Below the pieces are notes generated by a model that searched no databases, was not told the origin of the DNA, and worked only from the letters and a program-made list of their open reading frames with translations. The position numbers and the translations under genes are program-made. A stretch of 64,000 nucleotides of DNA from Pedobacter sp. (GTDB taxonomy: Bacteria; Bacteroidota; Bacteroidia; Sphingobacteriales; Sphingobacteriaceae): positions 38,658 to 102,657 of the forward strand of contig NZ_JAVHXT010000011.1 in assembly GCF_031119335.1 (NCBI RefSeq), in the 5' to 3' direction. Shown in pieces: positions 43,719 through 51,679 of this stretch (position 1 is its first letter; every line of letters begins with the position of its first letter).

Positions 43719-43768
43719 GTTGGCTGGGACGCCAACAATAGGGTTCCAAAGTTGGCGTCCCAGCCAAC
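43719..43768. repeat. REPIN between the two ankyrin genes
   Basis: GTTGGC-TGGGAC-GCCAAC (43719-43736) and GTTGGC-GTCCCA-GCCAAC (43751-43768) are exact reverse complements with 14 bases between. This is the same arm sequence as at the RAYT locus 26 kb away, with a different but matching core. Confidence 0.88.
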
Positions 43769-43808
43769 TTTTAACTAAAAATGCAAATCAATCAAAAAAC
43801 TATATAAA

Positions 43809-44780
43809 ATGGATTCTATTTTTTTAAACGCCTGTAAAAACAACCAGAAAGCAATTGTACAAACTTTGCTAAAAAAAGGCGGCATAAACTTAGATAAACG
43901 TGATACAATGGGCAACACTGCCCTGTACTATGCTTGTCAAAAGGGGGCAAGAGATATTGTGAAGATTTTGGTAGAAGGTGGTGCCGATATCAACTTGGCG
44001 AATAACCAGAGCACCACACCTTTACACATGGTTTCGCAAAGCGGAAATAAAGAAATTGTGACGGTCTTGTTGGATAATGGAGCAGATATTAATGCTACCG
44101 ATAAAGAAGGTAAAACGGCATTGATTTATTCTCTGGCAGAGGGAAGAACTGAGTTTACAAAGTTTCTACTTTCTAAAGGGGCTGATAAAAGCATAAAAGA
44201 TAACGACGGTCATAGCGCCTTGGATTATGCAACCAGTCGAGGTTTACGTGATACCGTTGCTTTATTAGTTGGCGGGACCGATGATAAAAACAATACCGGG
44301 AATACGCCATTACATCAGGCGGTTTGGAACAACGAAGCGGAAGTTGTTGGCGAGTTGCTAAAAGTAAGTACCATAGACATCAACGCCGTTAATGATAATG
44401 GAGATAGTGCTTTGGTGTTGGCCTGTATGCAAAATAACTTGAGAGTTGCCCAACAACTGCTTAACGCAGATGCGAATATGACTTTAAAACGCCTCGATGG
44501 TAACTCGGTTTTGCACTATAGCAGTGGTAGAGGTAATAAGGAAATTGTAAAACTATTGGTAGAAAAAGGAATGGACATCAACAGTAAAAACAACGAAGGC
44601 GAAACGCCATTAATTGTAGCGGCTATTTGTGGCTTTAATGAAGTAAGTGGATTGCTAATTGATAGCGGTGCTGATGTAAACGAAAAAGATAACGATGAAC
44701 ATTCGGCATTGCATTATGCTTCTGAAAAAGGTTACAATGAAATTGTAGAGCAGTTGATTATGGCTGGGGCGAGTAGTTAA
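43809..44780 (+). CDS. ankyrin-repeat protein 2
   Basis: A 323-residue soluble protein made almost wholly of about nine ankyrin repeats in register: MGNTALYYACQKGARDIVKILVEGGADINLAN in part, STTPLHMVSQSGNKEIV, GKTALIYSLAEGRTEF, HSALDYATSRGLRDTV, GNTPLHQAVWNNEAEVV, GDSALVLACMQNNLRVA, GNSVLHYSSGRGNKEIV, GETPLIVAAICGFNEV and HSALHYASEKGYNEIV. The consensus is much better kept than in ankyrin protein 1. No signal peptide. It ends 44 bases before a membrane protein gene. Confidence 0.92.
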   Translation: MDSIFLNACKNNQKAIVQTLLKKGGINLDKRDTMGNTALYYACQKGARDIVKILVEGGADINLANNQSTTPLHMVSQSGNKEIVTVLLDNGADINATDKEGKTALIYSLAEGRTEFTKFLLSKGADKSIKDNDGHSALDYATSRGLRDTVALLVGGTDDKNNTGNTPLHQAVWNNEAEVVGELLKVSTIDINAVNDNGDSALVLACMQNNLRVAQQLLNADANMTLKRLDGNSVLHYSSGRGNKEIVKLLVEKGMDINSKNNEGETPLIVAAICGFNEVSGLLIDSGADVNEKDNDEHSALHYASEKGYNEIVEQLIMAGASS

Positions 44781-44824
44781 CCACGAAAAAATAAGCTAAC
44801 CCTACATCTTACCAAAAGAAAAAC

Positions 44825-45811
44825 ATGTTGAAAAAATGTAAGTACAAGATAGACCAAAGCGAAATACGCATCTATCCAAAGTATAATCTGTTAATCGTTT
44901 TTGCCATCGTATACGTTGTCCTGCTAATTGTACCGGTGTTCCTGGTGGCAGGTATGGAAGGTGCAACATTTACAACTATTCTAAGGTTTGTTGGTATTTC
45001 GGCTACAGTTAGTGGACTAATATTCGGTATACCGATGTTGGTTTTTGCGAAGAACCATATATCCTTCAATTTAATCACTTCCGAAGTTTATAAAAAAGGA
45101 ATTTTCGGTAGTAAAAGATTGATGCACTTTAGCGAGATTGACAGCATTGTCCATAAAAATATGGCAACGCAAATGGGCTATTTCATTAGTATAAAAGGTG
45201 ATAAATTTGGAAAGGGCGTTTTTCTGTCGCCAGCTGTACCGCAATTTGTAATAGAAGTGCTGCCTGCACTAAAAAATGCAATATCGGGTAGCCGCAGTCC
45301 TGTTGTCGAAAAGAATGTAGATATAACCGCTGGGAATTTCGAATATTACACTTATAAAGATGGCAAATACCATGTGCACACCAATCCGTTTAGACAATTT
45401 GGGCTGGGTCTGGCTGTAGTTTCTTTGTTTTTTTGTGCAACGGTCTATTATTATTTCATCGCAGCATCCGCCAATGGCGATGACATGAAGTACATGATTA
45501 TTTCTTTTTGTGTGCTGCTGCTTTTAATCGGTCTCTGCTCTAAACAAGCACATTTCGATACACACAGCAAACAACTGGTTTTTAAGTTTTACCGGATTAC
45601 TTTCAAGAAATATCCACTTTCAGAATTTCACAACTTTTCGATAACTAGAAGTACCACAAATGGCATGTATAATGGCACAGACGTGAAATTGTTGTTCAAA
45701 AAAGCTGACGGTAAAACTAGGGAGAGCTTTGAGCTTAGAGATTTTGGCAAAACCAAAGGGATTGAAAGATTTATAGACGAAACGGAACATATTATCAATA
45801 AGATTGGATAA
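44825..45811 (+). CDS. membrane protein with PH-like domains
   Basis: A 328-residue protein with two helical hairpins: about residues 20-45 with 53-78 (LLIVFAIVYVVLLIVPVFLV; FVGISATVSGLIFGIPMLVFA) and 190-238 (GLGLAVVSLFFCATVYYYF; MIISFCVLLLLIGLC). After each comes a short beta-rich stretch: ISFNLITSEVYKKGIFGS with RLMHFSEIDSIVHK, and AHFDTHSKQLVFKFYRITFKKYPLSEFHNF in part. These resemble the bacterial PH-like membrane proteins in which a helical hairpin precedes a PH fold. The duplication suggests two such units. Function unknown; the PH-like reading is inference. Confidence 0.66.
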   Translation: MLKKCKYKIDQSEIRIYPKYNLLIVFAIVYVVLLIVPVFLVAGMEGATFTTILRFVGISATVSGLIFGIPMLVFAKNHISFNLITSEVYKKGIFGSKRLMHFSEIDSIVHKNMATQMGYFISIKGDKFGKGVFLSPAVPQFVIEVLPALKNAISGSRSPVVEKNVDITAGNFEYYTYKDGKYHVHTNPFRQFGLGLAVVSLFFCATVYYYFIAASANGDDMKYMIISFCVLLLLIGLCSKQAHFDTHSKQLVFKFYRITFKKYPLSEFHNFSITRSTTNGMYNGTDVKLLFKKADGKTRESFELRDFGKTKGIERFIDETEHIINKIG

Positions 45812-45830
45812 CCGTGGATGTGATTATGTT

Positions 45831-46135
45831 GCCCTTTCAGGGCGAATTCGCATGGTGTGTTAGCCTAAGGCGTTGCCCTAGGCTAACATAAATAAGACTT
45901 TCAGCCTTTTTGGAATTATGCAATTACACGAATTGATTAGACAAGATGTGCATTTCCCTGAAAGGAAACTTGAAAGCCGATGTTAGCCTGCACGCTTCCT
46001 AGGTTAATTTAGGATTTCAACCTTTTTAGGTTTATATAATTAGACAAAGATGAAAGTTCCCTGAAAGGGAAATTTATTGTAACCAAAGGCATCGCCTTGG
46101 GTATAGAAGTAAAACAAGAAACGCCCTGAAAGGGC
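45831..46135. repeat. hairpin-rich repeat unit 1 (left of the IS200-like gene)
   Basis: An array of palindromes in fixed order: GCCCTTTCAGGGC, then GTTAGCCTAAGGC with GCCCTAGGCTAAC, TTCCCTGAAAGGAAA, a second AGCCT/AGGTTAAT pair, TTCCCTGAAAGGGAAA, AAGGCATCGCCTTG and GCCCTGAAAGGGC. The same order and spacing recur at 48103-48405. It fills most of the 370-base gap before the transposase gene. Just before it is TGGATGTGATTATG, similar to the last codons of the transposase (TGGACGTGATTATG). Confidence 0.82.
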
Positions 46136-46181
46136 AATATAATAAATCGAGGCTTATGCCTTAGGTAAAAATAGAAAAGCT

Positions 46182-46634
46182 ATGTCACAATCATTATCAA
46201 AAATGTATGTACACATTATTTTTCATACAAAACACAATCAACCGTTCATTAAGCCAGACGTTGAGCCAGAGCTTTATGCCTACATCGGAGGAATTATTAA
46301 AGAAAACAGCTCCATTCCCATCAAAATAAATGGTACAAAAGACCATATCCACATTTTAGCATCTATGTCAAAAAATATCGCGTTAGCCAAATTTGTTGAG
46401 GAGATAAAACGCAATAGTAGTCGGTGGATAAAAACCAAAGGCGAAAGCTATCATCAGTTTGCGTGGCAAGGTGGTTATGCAGGTTATTCCGTTAGCCAAT
46501 CGGTAGTAGAGAAGGTAAAAAAGTATATAGAAAACCAAAAGGTACATCATCAAACAAAAACATTTAAGGATGAATACGTGCAATTTTTAAAAGAGTATGA
46601 AATCGAATTTGATGAAAATTATTTATGGACGTGA
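46182..46634 (+). CDS. IS200-like Y1 transposase
   Basis: A 150-residue HUH/Y1 single-strand DNA transposase. Seen: an N-terminal YVHIIFHTKHNQPF strand, HUH motif DHIHIL (histidines 55 and 57), the NSSRWIKTKG region, FAWQGGYAGYSVS, and the probable catalytic tyrosine 115 in KKYIENQKVHH, with the C-terminal EIEFDENYLW usual in Bacteroidota members. It belongs to a different branch from the RAYT at 16737, as the motifs around the tyrosine differ. It is flanked by hairpin-rich repeats on both sides and stands inside the TetR-linked island, in the same direction as its genes. Confidence 0.9.
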   Translation: MSQSLSKMYVHIIFHTKHNQPFIKPDVEPELYAYIGGIIKENSSIPIKINGTKDHIHILASMSKNIALAKFVEEIKRNSSRWIKTKGESYHQFAWQGGYAGYSVSQSVVEKVKKYIENQKVHHQTKTFKDEYVQFLKEYEIEFDENYLWT

Positions 46635-46641
46635 TTATGCT

Positions 46642-46796
46642 GCCCTTACAGGGCGAATTTGGACGGCTTGTTAGCCTAAGGCGTTGCCCTAGGCTGCCGT
46701 AAATAAGGCTTTCAGCCTTTTTAAGTTATGCAATTAGACGAAATGCATATTCCCTGAAAGGGAAATTTATTATAACCCAAAGCAAAGCCTCGGGAT
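46642..46796. repeat. hairpin-rich repeat unit 2 (right of the IS200-like gene, shortened)
   Basis: It starts GCCCTTACAGGGC and keeps the GTTAGCCTAAGGC...GCCCTAGGCT hairpin, then jumps directly to TTCCCTGAAAGGGAAATTTATTATAACCC. The middle of unit 1 is missing, as if deleted between two matching hairpins. It begins eight bases after the transposase stop. Confidence 0.78.
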
Positions 46797-46838
46797 AAAA
46801 AAACAAAACAATTTAACAACATCTAACAAAAACAAATT

Positions 46839-47327
46839 ATGAAAACAATTAAAACAATCTTAGCTGTAGCATTCGGAGTATTTGTACTCTTAGTATTTTT
46901 TTACAACAATAGCAGTGTTAGGCTGGCTAAAGAAATAGAAACTAGCTATGATAACGATGGAAAGACCATAGAACTTGAAGGCAGGCTAAACGCCCCTTTT
47001 TTGACCAGAACTGGTGGCGGCACTACCAGCATGGAATTTGAAGCGTACAACGATTTCATCATTATCTTAAATGGTAACAAGAAGCTTACTGTAACTATGA
47101 ATTACGGCGAGGGCAAAAATTCGATTTTAATTAATGGCACCGATAGAAAGTTTGAGAGTAAAGATGTAGTAGTTTTCGACAAAGATGGTAACAAACTTAC
47201 CCTTAGCGACAAAGTAAAACTGACGGGTCTTCTGAAATACAGCAGAAAAGGCGAGAAAAAAGAAACGAATTCGAGCGAGATGGACTACACGTATGATATT
47301 ACTAATGTGGTTATAGAGAAAATATAG
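46839..47327 (+). CDS. single-pass membrane protein, unknown function
   Basis: A 162-residue protein with one N-terminal hydrophobic helix (residues 6-22) serving as an anchor or uncleaved signal. The rest is a beta-rich domain with many charged residues: EIETSYDNDGKTIELEGR, FIIILNGNKKLTVTMNYG and KLTLSDKVKLTGLLKYS. The pattern is that of a small OB-like or beta-sandwich fold, but no family is recognised. It is 30 bases before the next gene. Confidence 0.65.
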   Translation: MKTIKTILAVAFGVFVLLVFFYNNSSVRLAKEIETSYDNDGKTIELEGRLNAPFLTRTGGGTTSMEFEAYNDFIIILNGNKKLTVTMNYGEGKNSILINGTDRKFESKDVVVFDKDGNKLTLSDKVKLTGLLKYSRKGEKKETNSSEMDYTYDITNVVIEKI

Positions 47328-47356
47328 TCAAACCGCAGTTTTTTAATCAAAATCTA

Positions 47357-48076
47357 ATGTCTATGCCAGCAGAAATTTTTGTAATAATAGGTCTTGTGAT
47401 AGCTGTTTATGTTGCAGTATTCATGTTTCAAAAACATAAAAAAGAAAAAATAGCTAATGCCCTAAACAGCTTAAATCTCGATATAGAGTTTGCAAACATA
47501 AGTTCTTATCACAACGAATTGCTATATAAAGATTTCGCTATTGTACGAAAGCAGTATCTAGGTGCTTCTATAGATGCTTTTATGGCTGCAATAACGGATT
47601 ATAGCATGAAAGACCAATTGAAAGACACCGCTAAAAATTCTTTAAAAACTTTGGCCACAGCAGGCATGGTGAAATTTCATACGGTAAACACACCAAAGTA
47701 TTTGGTAATTGTTGGCGATGAATTACACTTGCTAGATACTGATACCGATGGAAAGGTTTCGGAGCGTTTTGTGTTCAAGAAAGACAGCTTGTTAACTGCT
47801 TCTATCGAAGAATTAAATCAAAAGAAAGATGCCCAACAGAAAGTGTTTTCATCTATAGGATTGAAAGATTTGAAAAAGTATATGCTTAAACTAAACGTAG
47901 CAGATAAAACAATTTCCCTGGTTTTTTACGATTACCTGTCGGCAGGTGTAGAAGAAAACGCTGGTTTATCAGCACTTTTTATGAGCAACACCAAATCAAT
48001 TATTCGAAATAAAGTAGTGGCAAAACACTTTATGAAAATTATGGGCGAGCACTTTTCAAATCTGAAAGTAATGTAA
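47357..48076 (+). CDS. membrane-anchored protein with a PH-like beta-rich domain
   Basis: A 239-residue protein. One N-terminal helix (residues 6-24) is followed by a KHKKEK stop-transfer stretch, placing the remainder in the cytosol. Residues 110-160 (KYLVIVGDELHLLDTDTDGKVSERFVFKK in part) resemble the strands of a PH-like domain in which a read-out loop follows LHLLD. A second similar block LKKYMLKLNVADKTISLVFY follows near 180-210. It shares this layout with the proteins at 50980 and 51680. Function unknown; domain reading is inference. Confidence 0.65.
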   Translation: MSMPAEIFVIIGLVIAVYVAVFMFQKHKKEKIANALNSLNLDIEFANISSYHNELLYKDFAIVRKQYLGASIDAFMAAITDYSMKDQLKDTAKNSLKTLATAGMVKFHTVNTPKYLVIVGDELHLLDTDTDGKVSERFVFKKDSLLTASIEELNQKKDAQQKVFSSIGLKDLKKYMLKLNVADKTISLVFYDYLSAGVEENAGLSALFMSNTKSIIRNKVVAKHFMKIMGEHFSNLKVM

Positions 48077-48102
48077 TTGCAGAAATTAACAAATATTAGA
48101 CT

Positions 48103-48405
48103 GCCCTTTCAGGGCGAATTTGCATGGCGTGTTAGCCTAAGGCGTTGCCCTAGGCTACCGTAAATAAGGCTTTCAGCCTTTTTGAGTTATGCAATTACAA
48201 GAATTGATTAGACAAATGTGTATTCCCCTGAAAGGAAAATTGAAAGCCGATAATAGCCCGCATGCTTCTTAGGCTAATTTAAGCTTTCAGCCTTTTTAGA
48301 TTTATATAATTAGACAAAGATGCATACTTCCCTGAAAGGGAAATTTATGATAAACCAAGGCATCGCCTTGGGTATATAAGTAAAAAAGAAACGCCCTGAA
48401 AGGGC
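48103..48405. repeat. hairpin-rich repeat unit 3, without a transposase gene
   Basis: A near-full copy of unit 1 with the same order of hairpins, about 300 bases long. It stands alone in the gap 48077-48431, where no coding sequence is seen. Its ends are GCCCTTTCAGGGC and GCCCTGAAAGGGC, reverse complements of each other, so it may be a mobile unit in its own right. Confidence 0.82.
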
Positions 48406-48431
48406 AAGATTTAAAAAACTATAACCTTAAA

Positions 48432-49196
48432 ATGAATTTTTTTAAAAACCTATTCGGAAAAAAAGACGGGGATTTGCCAGAACCTAAATTGAGCGACGAA
48501 CATACCATTGAAGAAAAATTTAGGTACAAGGTTTACCCGAGAATTAAGAATATCGACGCCCAAAATTATGATATCGTTTATCATTTACCATTAGGCGGAG
48601 ATTTGGCCCTAACTTTTGTTCAAGATATTGACGAAAGAATAACCTATGTACGAAAGTCAGAATTTGAACAGTTGAAACACTTAATTTATGAGTGGCGAAA
48701 TAACATTGCCCAAGTGGAATTCGATTTGTTTACAACTGAAACATGGAATGGTATAATTTTCTTCAATCAACCTGGCGATTATTCGAATGAGAAAATCTTT
48801 GACATCAATTTTGTTAATGCTGCTTGTGCCAACTTAAACACCGACAAGATTATCATTTCTATTTCGAGAAGACACAGAATGCAAATAACCAACTTTTACA
48901 ATGATTTTATAGACGGCGAGAGTTTTTTCTGGAGTCATTTTAGCGTATGGAGAAATAGCAGCTTAACAGATGAAGTGATAACAGAGTATGTGTTAATTGC
49001 CGAGCGAGAAAAAGGCGTTTGTAACATTGTAAATATGGGTTTTAGAATGAATATGTACGAGCGAGATGGCAAAAAACTTTTAAGCTATGCTGTATTTGAT
49101 GATGAAAACGATACAAAAGGCGACCAAATAAATTTTCAGGAAATTATCGAAAGGCGGAAAGAAAAGTTTGCAGATAAGAGTGTATTGCAAATCTAA
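48432..49196 (+). CDS. soluble protein of the island, unknown function
   Basis: A 254-residue protein without signal or membrane segments. It starts MNFFKNLFGKKDGDLPEP, an amphipathic short helix and a loop. The body mixes strands and helices (FRYKVYPRIKNI, YDIVYHLPLGGDLALTFVQD, KIIISISRRHRMQI, SVWRNSSLTDEVITEYVLIAE). The LPLGGDLALTFVQDI block reminds me of DUF1444/YtpQ-like proteins, but I would not assign it. It lies 27 bases beyond repeat unit 3 and 51 bases before the zinc-ribbon gene. Confidence 0.62.
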   Translation: MNFFKNLFGKKDGDLPEPKLSDEHTIEEKFRYKVYPRIKNIDAQNYDIVYHLPLGGDLALTFVQDIDERITYVRKSEFEQLKHLIYEWRNNIAQVEFDLFTTETWNGIIFFNQPGDYSNEKIFDINFVNAACANLNTDKIIISISRRHRMQITNFYNDFIDGESFFWSHFSVWRNSSLTDEVITEYVLIAEREKGVCNIVNMGFRMNMYERDGKKLLSYAVFDDENDTKGDQINFQEIIERRKEKFADKSVLQI

Positions 49197-49247
49197 AGAG
49201 ATTAAACTTTAAACAATTATAAAAGACATAAACCTAACGAAAACAAC

Positions 49248-49859
49248 ATGATTATTTTTGGAACAAGAACAAAACTTTTAAGTGCAGTTGGCACGCAGCA
49301 TACCTGTAGTCATTGCAACACAGGTAAACTAAATTTAGTATACACGGGCAGTTATTTCCATATTTTTTGGATACCGATATTTCCGCTTGGCAAAAAAGGC
49401 ATGACCCAATGCCCGCACTGCAAGCAAACCTTAACCGAAAGAGAACTCGGCCCACAAAGCCGTAGTTATGTAAATAGTCAAAAAAGTAGTGCTAAAACGC
49501 CGCTTACACATTTTTCGGGCTTGATTATAATTGGCGTACTAATATTCTCTATTTTTTTAATTAATGCCTTTGATAAAACCGGTGGTTATATCCGTAATCC
49601 AAAAATTGGCGACGTGTATCAGGTTAAAGGTAATGCTGAAAACCAGTTTGTTTTATGGAAAGTGACGGCAGTAGAGGGCGATACAGTCGTGTTTGCGACC
49701 CATAGTCAGTATAATCTCGTTCAAGCAGATATTAACGAGCAAACCGTATTTGGCAAGCTTGATGAAAAGTTCACAGACAGTAGGTTGAAAATGGCCAAAA
49801 GGAATATCAAGAGCATGACCCAAAATGACAAAAACCTAGTGGCAATATTTAGGAAGTAA
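49248..49859 (+). CDS. zinc-ribbon membrane protein
   Basis: A 203-residue protein. Residues 18-65 form a zinc ribbon: CSHCNTGKL, then YFHIFWIPIFPLGKKG, then CPHCKQTLTERE, which matches the zinc_ribbon_15 type found before membrane segments. One helix follows at about 88-105 (FSGLIIIGVLIFSIFLINAF). The C-terminal part (110-203) is a beta-rich domain beginning IRNPKIGDVYQVKG. Likely topology: zinc ribbon in the cytosol, C-terminus outside. Function unknown. Confidence 0.72.
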   Translation: MIIFGTRTKLLSAVGTQHTCSHCNTGKLNLVYTGSYFHIFWIPIFPLGKKGMTQCPHCKQTLTERELGPQSRSYVNSQKSSAKTPLTHFSGLIIIGVLIFSIFLINAFDKTGGYIRNPKIGDVYQVKGNAENQFVLWKVTAVEGDTVVFATHSQYNLVQADINEQTVFGKLDEKFTDSRLKMAKRNIKSMTQNDKNLVAIFRK

Positions 49860-49925
49860 GTTCATTATCCGATGTCAAGTAATTAACATAAAACAATAAA
49901 TAAAAACAAATTAAATCTATCAAAA

Positions 49926-50528
49926 ATGAAAAAAGTAAATCTACTAATTAGCGCAATGGCGATGAGTTTCGTTCTAGCCTCTTGCGGTTCAGACAATGTA
50001 ATCATCCAAAATGAAGGTGGTGGTAAGGCTGTAAAAGAAATCATTGCCAAAAACTTCGACCCCGAAAAACAGGTGCAAGAACTAGAAATTAAAGCTAAAG
50101 AAGAGCTTTACGGCGAGTTGGGCGAGATAAAAGTTGTTTATTGGGAAGGTGACAAGCAAATGGAGCAGGTTTACAGTGTAGAAAAAGGACTTCAAGCGCC
50201 TAAAGAAACTTTTGCATCTGAACGTAAAATGACCTTCCAAATGCAAAAAACCAAAACAATGGCGGTTAAAGATTTTGATGTGGAACCAATCCCCAAAAAA
50301 GTTGACGAAGCTATTTTACTTTTACCCGAAGAAGCCGCAACTCACAATTTATACGAGTATAGTTTTTCTTTTGACAAAGATGGGAAAGCTAAACAGAATT
50401 TTAGAATTAACGTAACCAAAAAAGGCGAAGGAAAAAAACAGACGGGCAGAATGGTTACTACAAATTATTATGAGTTTAACTTCAAACTGGATGATGCTGG
50501 CAAAGTGACCATCGTAGAAACTCCATAA
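49926..50528 (+). CDS. lipoprotein of the island
   Basis: A 200-residue protein with a lipoprotein signal: hydrophobic LLISAMAMSFVLA and lipobox LASC at cysteine 20, then GSDN. The mature part is charged and helical at first (AVKEIIAKNFDPEKQVQEL, KAKEELYGELGEI), then beta-rich (YEYSFSFDKDGKAKQNFRINVTK in part). No family recognised. It lies 66 bases after the zinc-ribbon gene, followed by a 57-codon ORF. Confidence 0.68.
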   Translation: MKKVNLLISAMAMSFVLASCGSDNVIIQNEGGGKAVKEIIAKNFDPEKQVQELEIKAKEELYGELGEIKVVYWEGDKQMEQVYSVEKGLQAPKETFASERKMTFQMQKTKTMAVKDFDVEPIPKKVDEAILLLPEEAATHNLYEYSFSFDKDGKAKQNFRINVTKKGEGKKQTGRMVTTNYYEFNFKLDDAGKVTIVETP

Positions 50529-50548
50529 ATCTAACCGTCTTCTTTGCT

Positions 50549-50722
50549 ATGCGTATTTTATCATTTGTAACTTATTACTTAAGTTTCGTGGTAGCTTTTT
50601 ATGCCGTTTTTTCTATCATATTAAAGCTTTCACATTACGGTTGGGTAGCTGTAAACCACTGTAAAATAGAATTTTTTGCAGTGGCTTTAGCCATCGTTTT
50701 ACGGATAATCTCAACAAACTAA
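50549..50722 (+). CDS. 57-residue membrane protein
   Basis: An ATG 20 bases after the lipoprotein stop opens a frame of 57 codons ending TAA at 50720-50722. The product MRILSFVTYYLSFVVAFYAV... has two hydrophobic helices (about 5-25 and 41-54) joined by the polar loop KLSHYGWVAVNHCK. The direction and spacing fit the surrounding transcript. It is too short to be certain, but the composition (two helices with aromatic edges, few charges) is that of a real membrane protein. Confidence 0.55.
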   Translation: MRILSFVTYYLSFVVAFYAVFSIILKLSHYGWVAVNHCKIEFFAVALAIVLRIISTN

Positions 50723-50979
50723 AACCAAAAATACCTCGGCAAGAAGACGGTAGAACTGTCACTAAAAATTTATAAGGTTTCGTTTTGCGAACGTAAAACT
50801 GATGCTGACCTGTAGCAACTCGGAAAGCTAAGCGGTAAACCGAGCTTTAGCGAGCTCATCTAAGGTAAATAAATTTAGCATGACGATGGGATTGAGCAAT
50901 AGCACATCTTCCTGTGTTGGCGTCCCCGCCAACGCCAAAGATTAAGTAAATAAAAACATCAACCTAGAAAAAACAAATT
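50723..50979. other. gene-free gap with one REP palindrome
   Basis: No gene seen. A weak inverted repeat AACTCGG...CCGAGCTT lies near 50818-50846, and a REP palindrome is at 50916-50933. It divides the island transcript, so a second promoter may lie here, though none is clear. Confidence 0.55.
50916..50933. repeat. solitary REP palindrome GTTGGC-GTCCCC-GCCAAC
   Basis: It is identical in arms and core to the copies at 16196 and 17611, 33 kb away, but without a partner. It is followed by GCCAAAG rather than the usual GAG. Confidence 0.82.
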
Positions 50980-51666
50980 ATGTGGATTATAGCAATTCCA
51001 ATAGTAGTTATCGGTCTTTTTATGCTGTACAGTTTTGTAATTGTACCTAAAATGAATGCGAGCTACGAAGCAAAAATGAATAATGCTTCAAACGATTTTG
51101 CACAGCAGATAGCTGGCAATGAAAACGAGATAAAAAAGCAGTTTGTGCAAGATAACGAGCATATTAAACCTATCGCTTTGCAAATTAACGATGAGGCTAT
51201 CATCGCGGTAATTTCTTGCCAGGAGAAACGTGAAACTAGAGATTTTCTGCGCCAGCAGGCGGTAAATATGGCTGGTAAAGCACTAGGAAAATTAACAGGC
51301 GTGGGTGTAAAGGAAGTAGACAATACAGAACATTATTACTTGGCATTAACCGATAGCAACCTGCATTATTTGCATTACTCTGAAAGAGGCCAATGTAAAG
51401 AGCACTTATCTTTTGAAAGAAGCCAGATGAGCAATCTGGAAGTAGGTAAAGTTACCTCAGCAGATATGCTAAAAAACAATGCTTACGTAGGCGAAACCGA
51501 ACGTTTCAGCTTTGAAAGTGGCGATGTGCAATACAAGTTCTTCTTTTACGATAAGGTTTACGCACATCCATCTGCCAAAAAACATGGGTTAGATGATATG
51601 GCAAAAGTAAATCATCTTTTTGCAAAGCCATTTTTAGAGTTTTTTAATCAGTATAAAACAAATTAA
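50980..51666 (+). CDS. membrane-anchored protein with a PH-like domain
   Basis: A 228-residue protein. One N-terminal helix (residues 2-20: IIAIPIVVIGLFMLYSFVIV) is followed by a coiled, charged stretch (30-65). The C-terminal half has AIIAVISCQEKRETRDFL and YYLALTDSNLHYLHYS with SNLEVGKVTSADM, the same strand pattern as in the proteins at 47357 and 51680. It starts a second run of closely spaced genes; the next ATG is 14 bases after its stop. Function unknown. Confidence 0.65.
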   Translation: MWIIAIPIVVIGLFMLYSFVIVPKMNASYEAKMNNASNDFAQQIAGNENEIKKQFVQDNEHIKPIALQINDEAIIAVISCQEKRETRDFLRQQAVNMAGKALGKLTGVGVKEVDNTEHYYLALTDSNLHYLHYSERGQCKEHLSFERSQMSNLEVGKVTSADMLKNNAYVGETERFSFESGDVQYKFFFYDKVYAHPSAKKHGLDDMAKVNHLFAKPFLEFFNQYKTN

Positions 51667-51679
51667 TACAACACAAACT

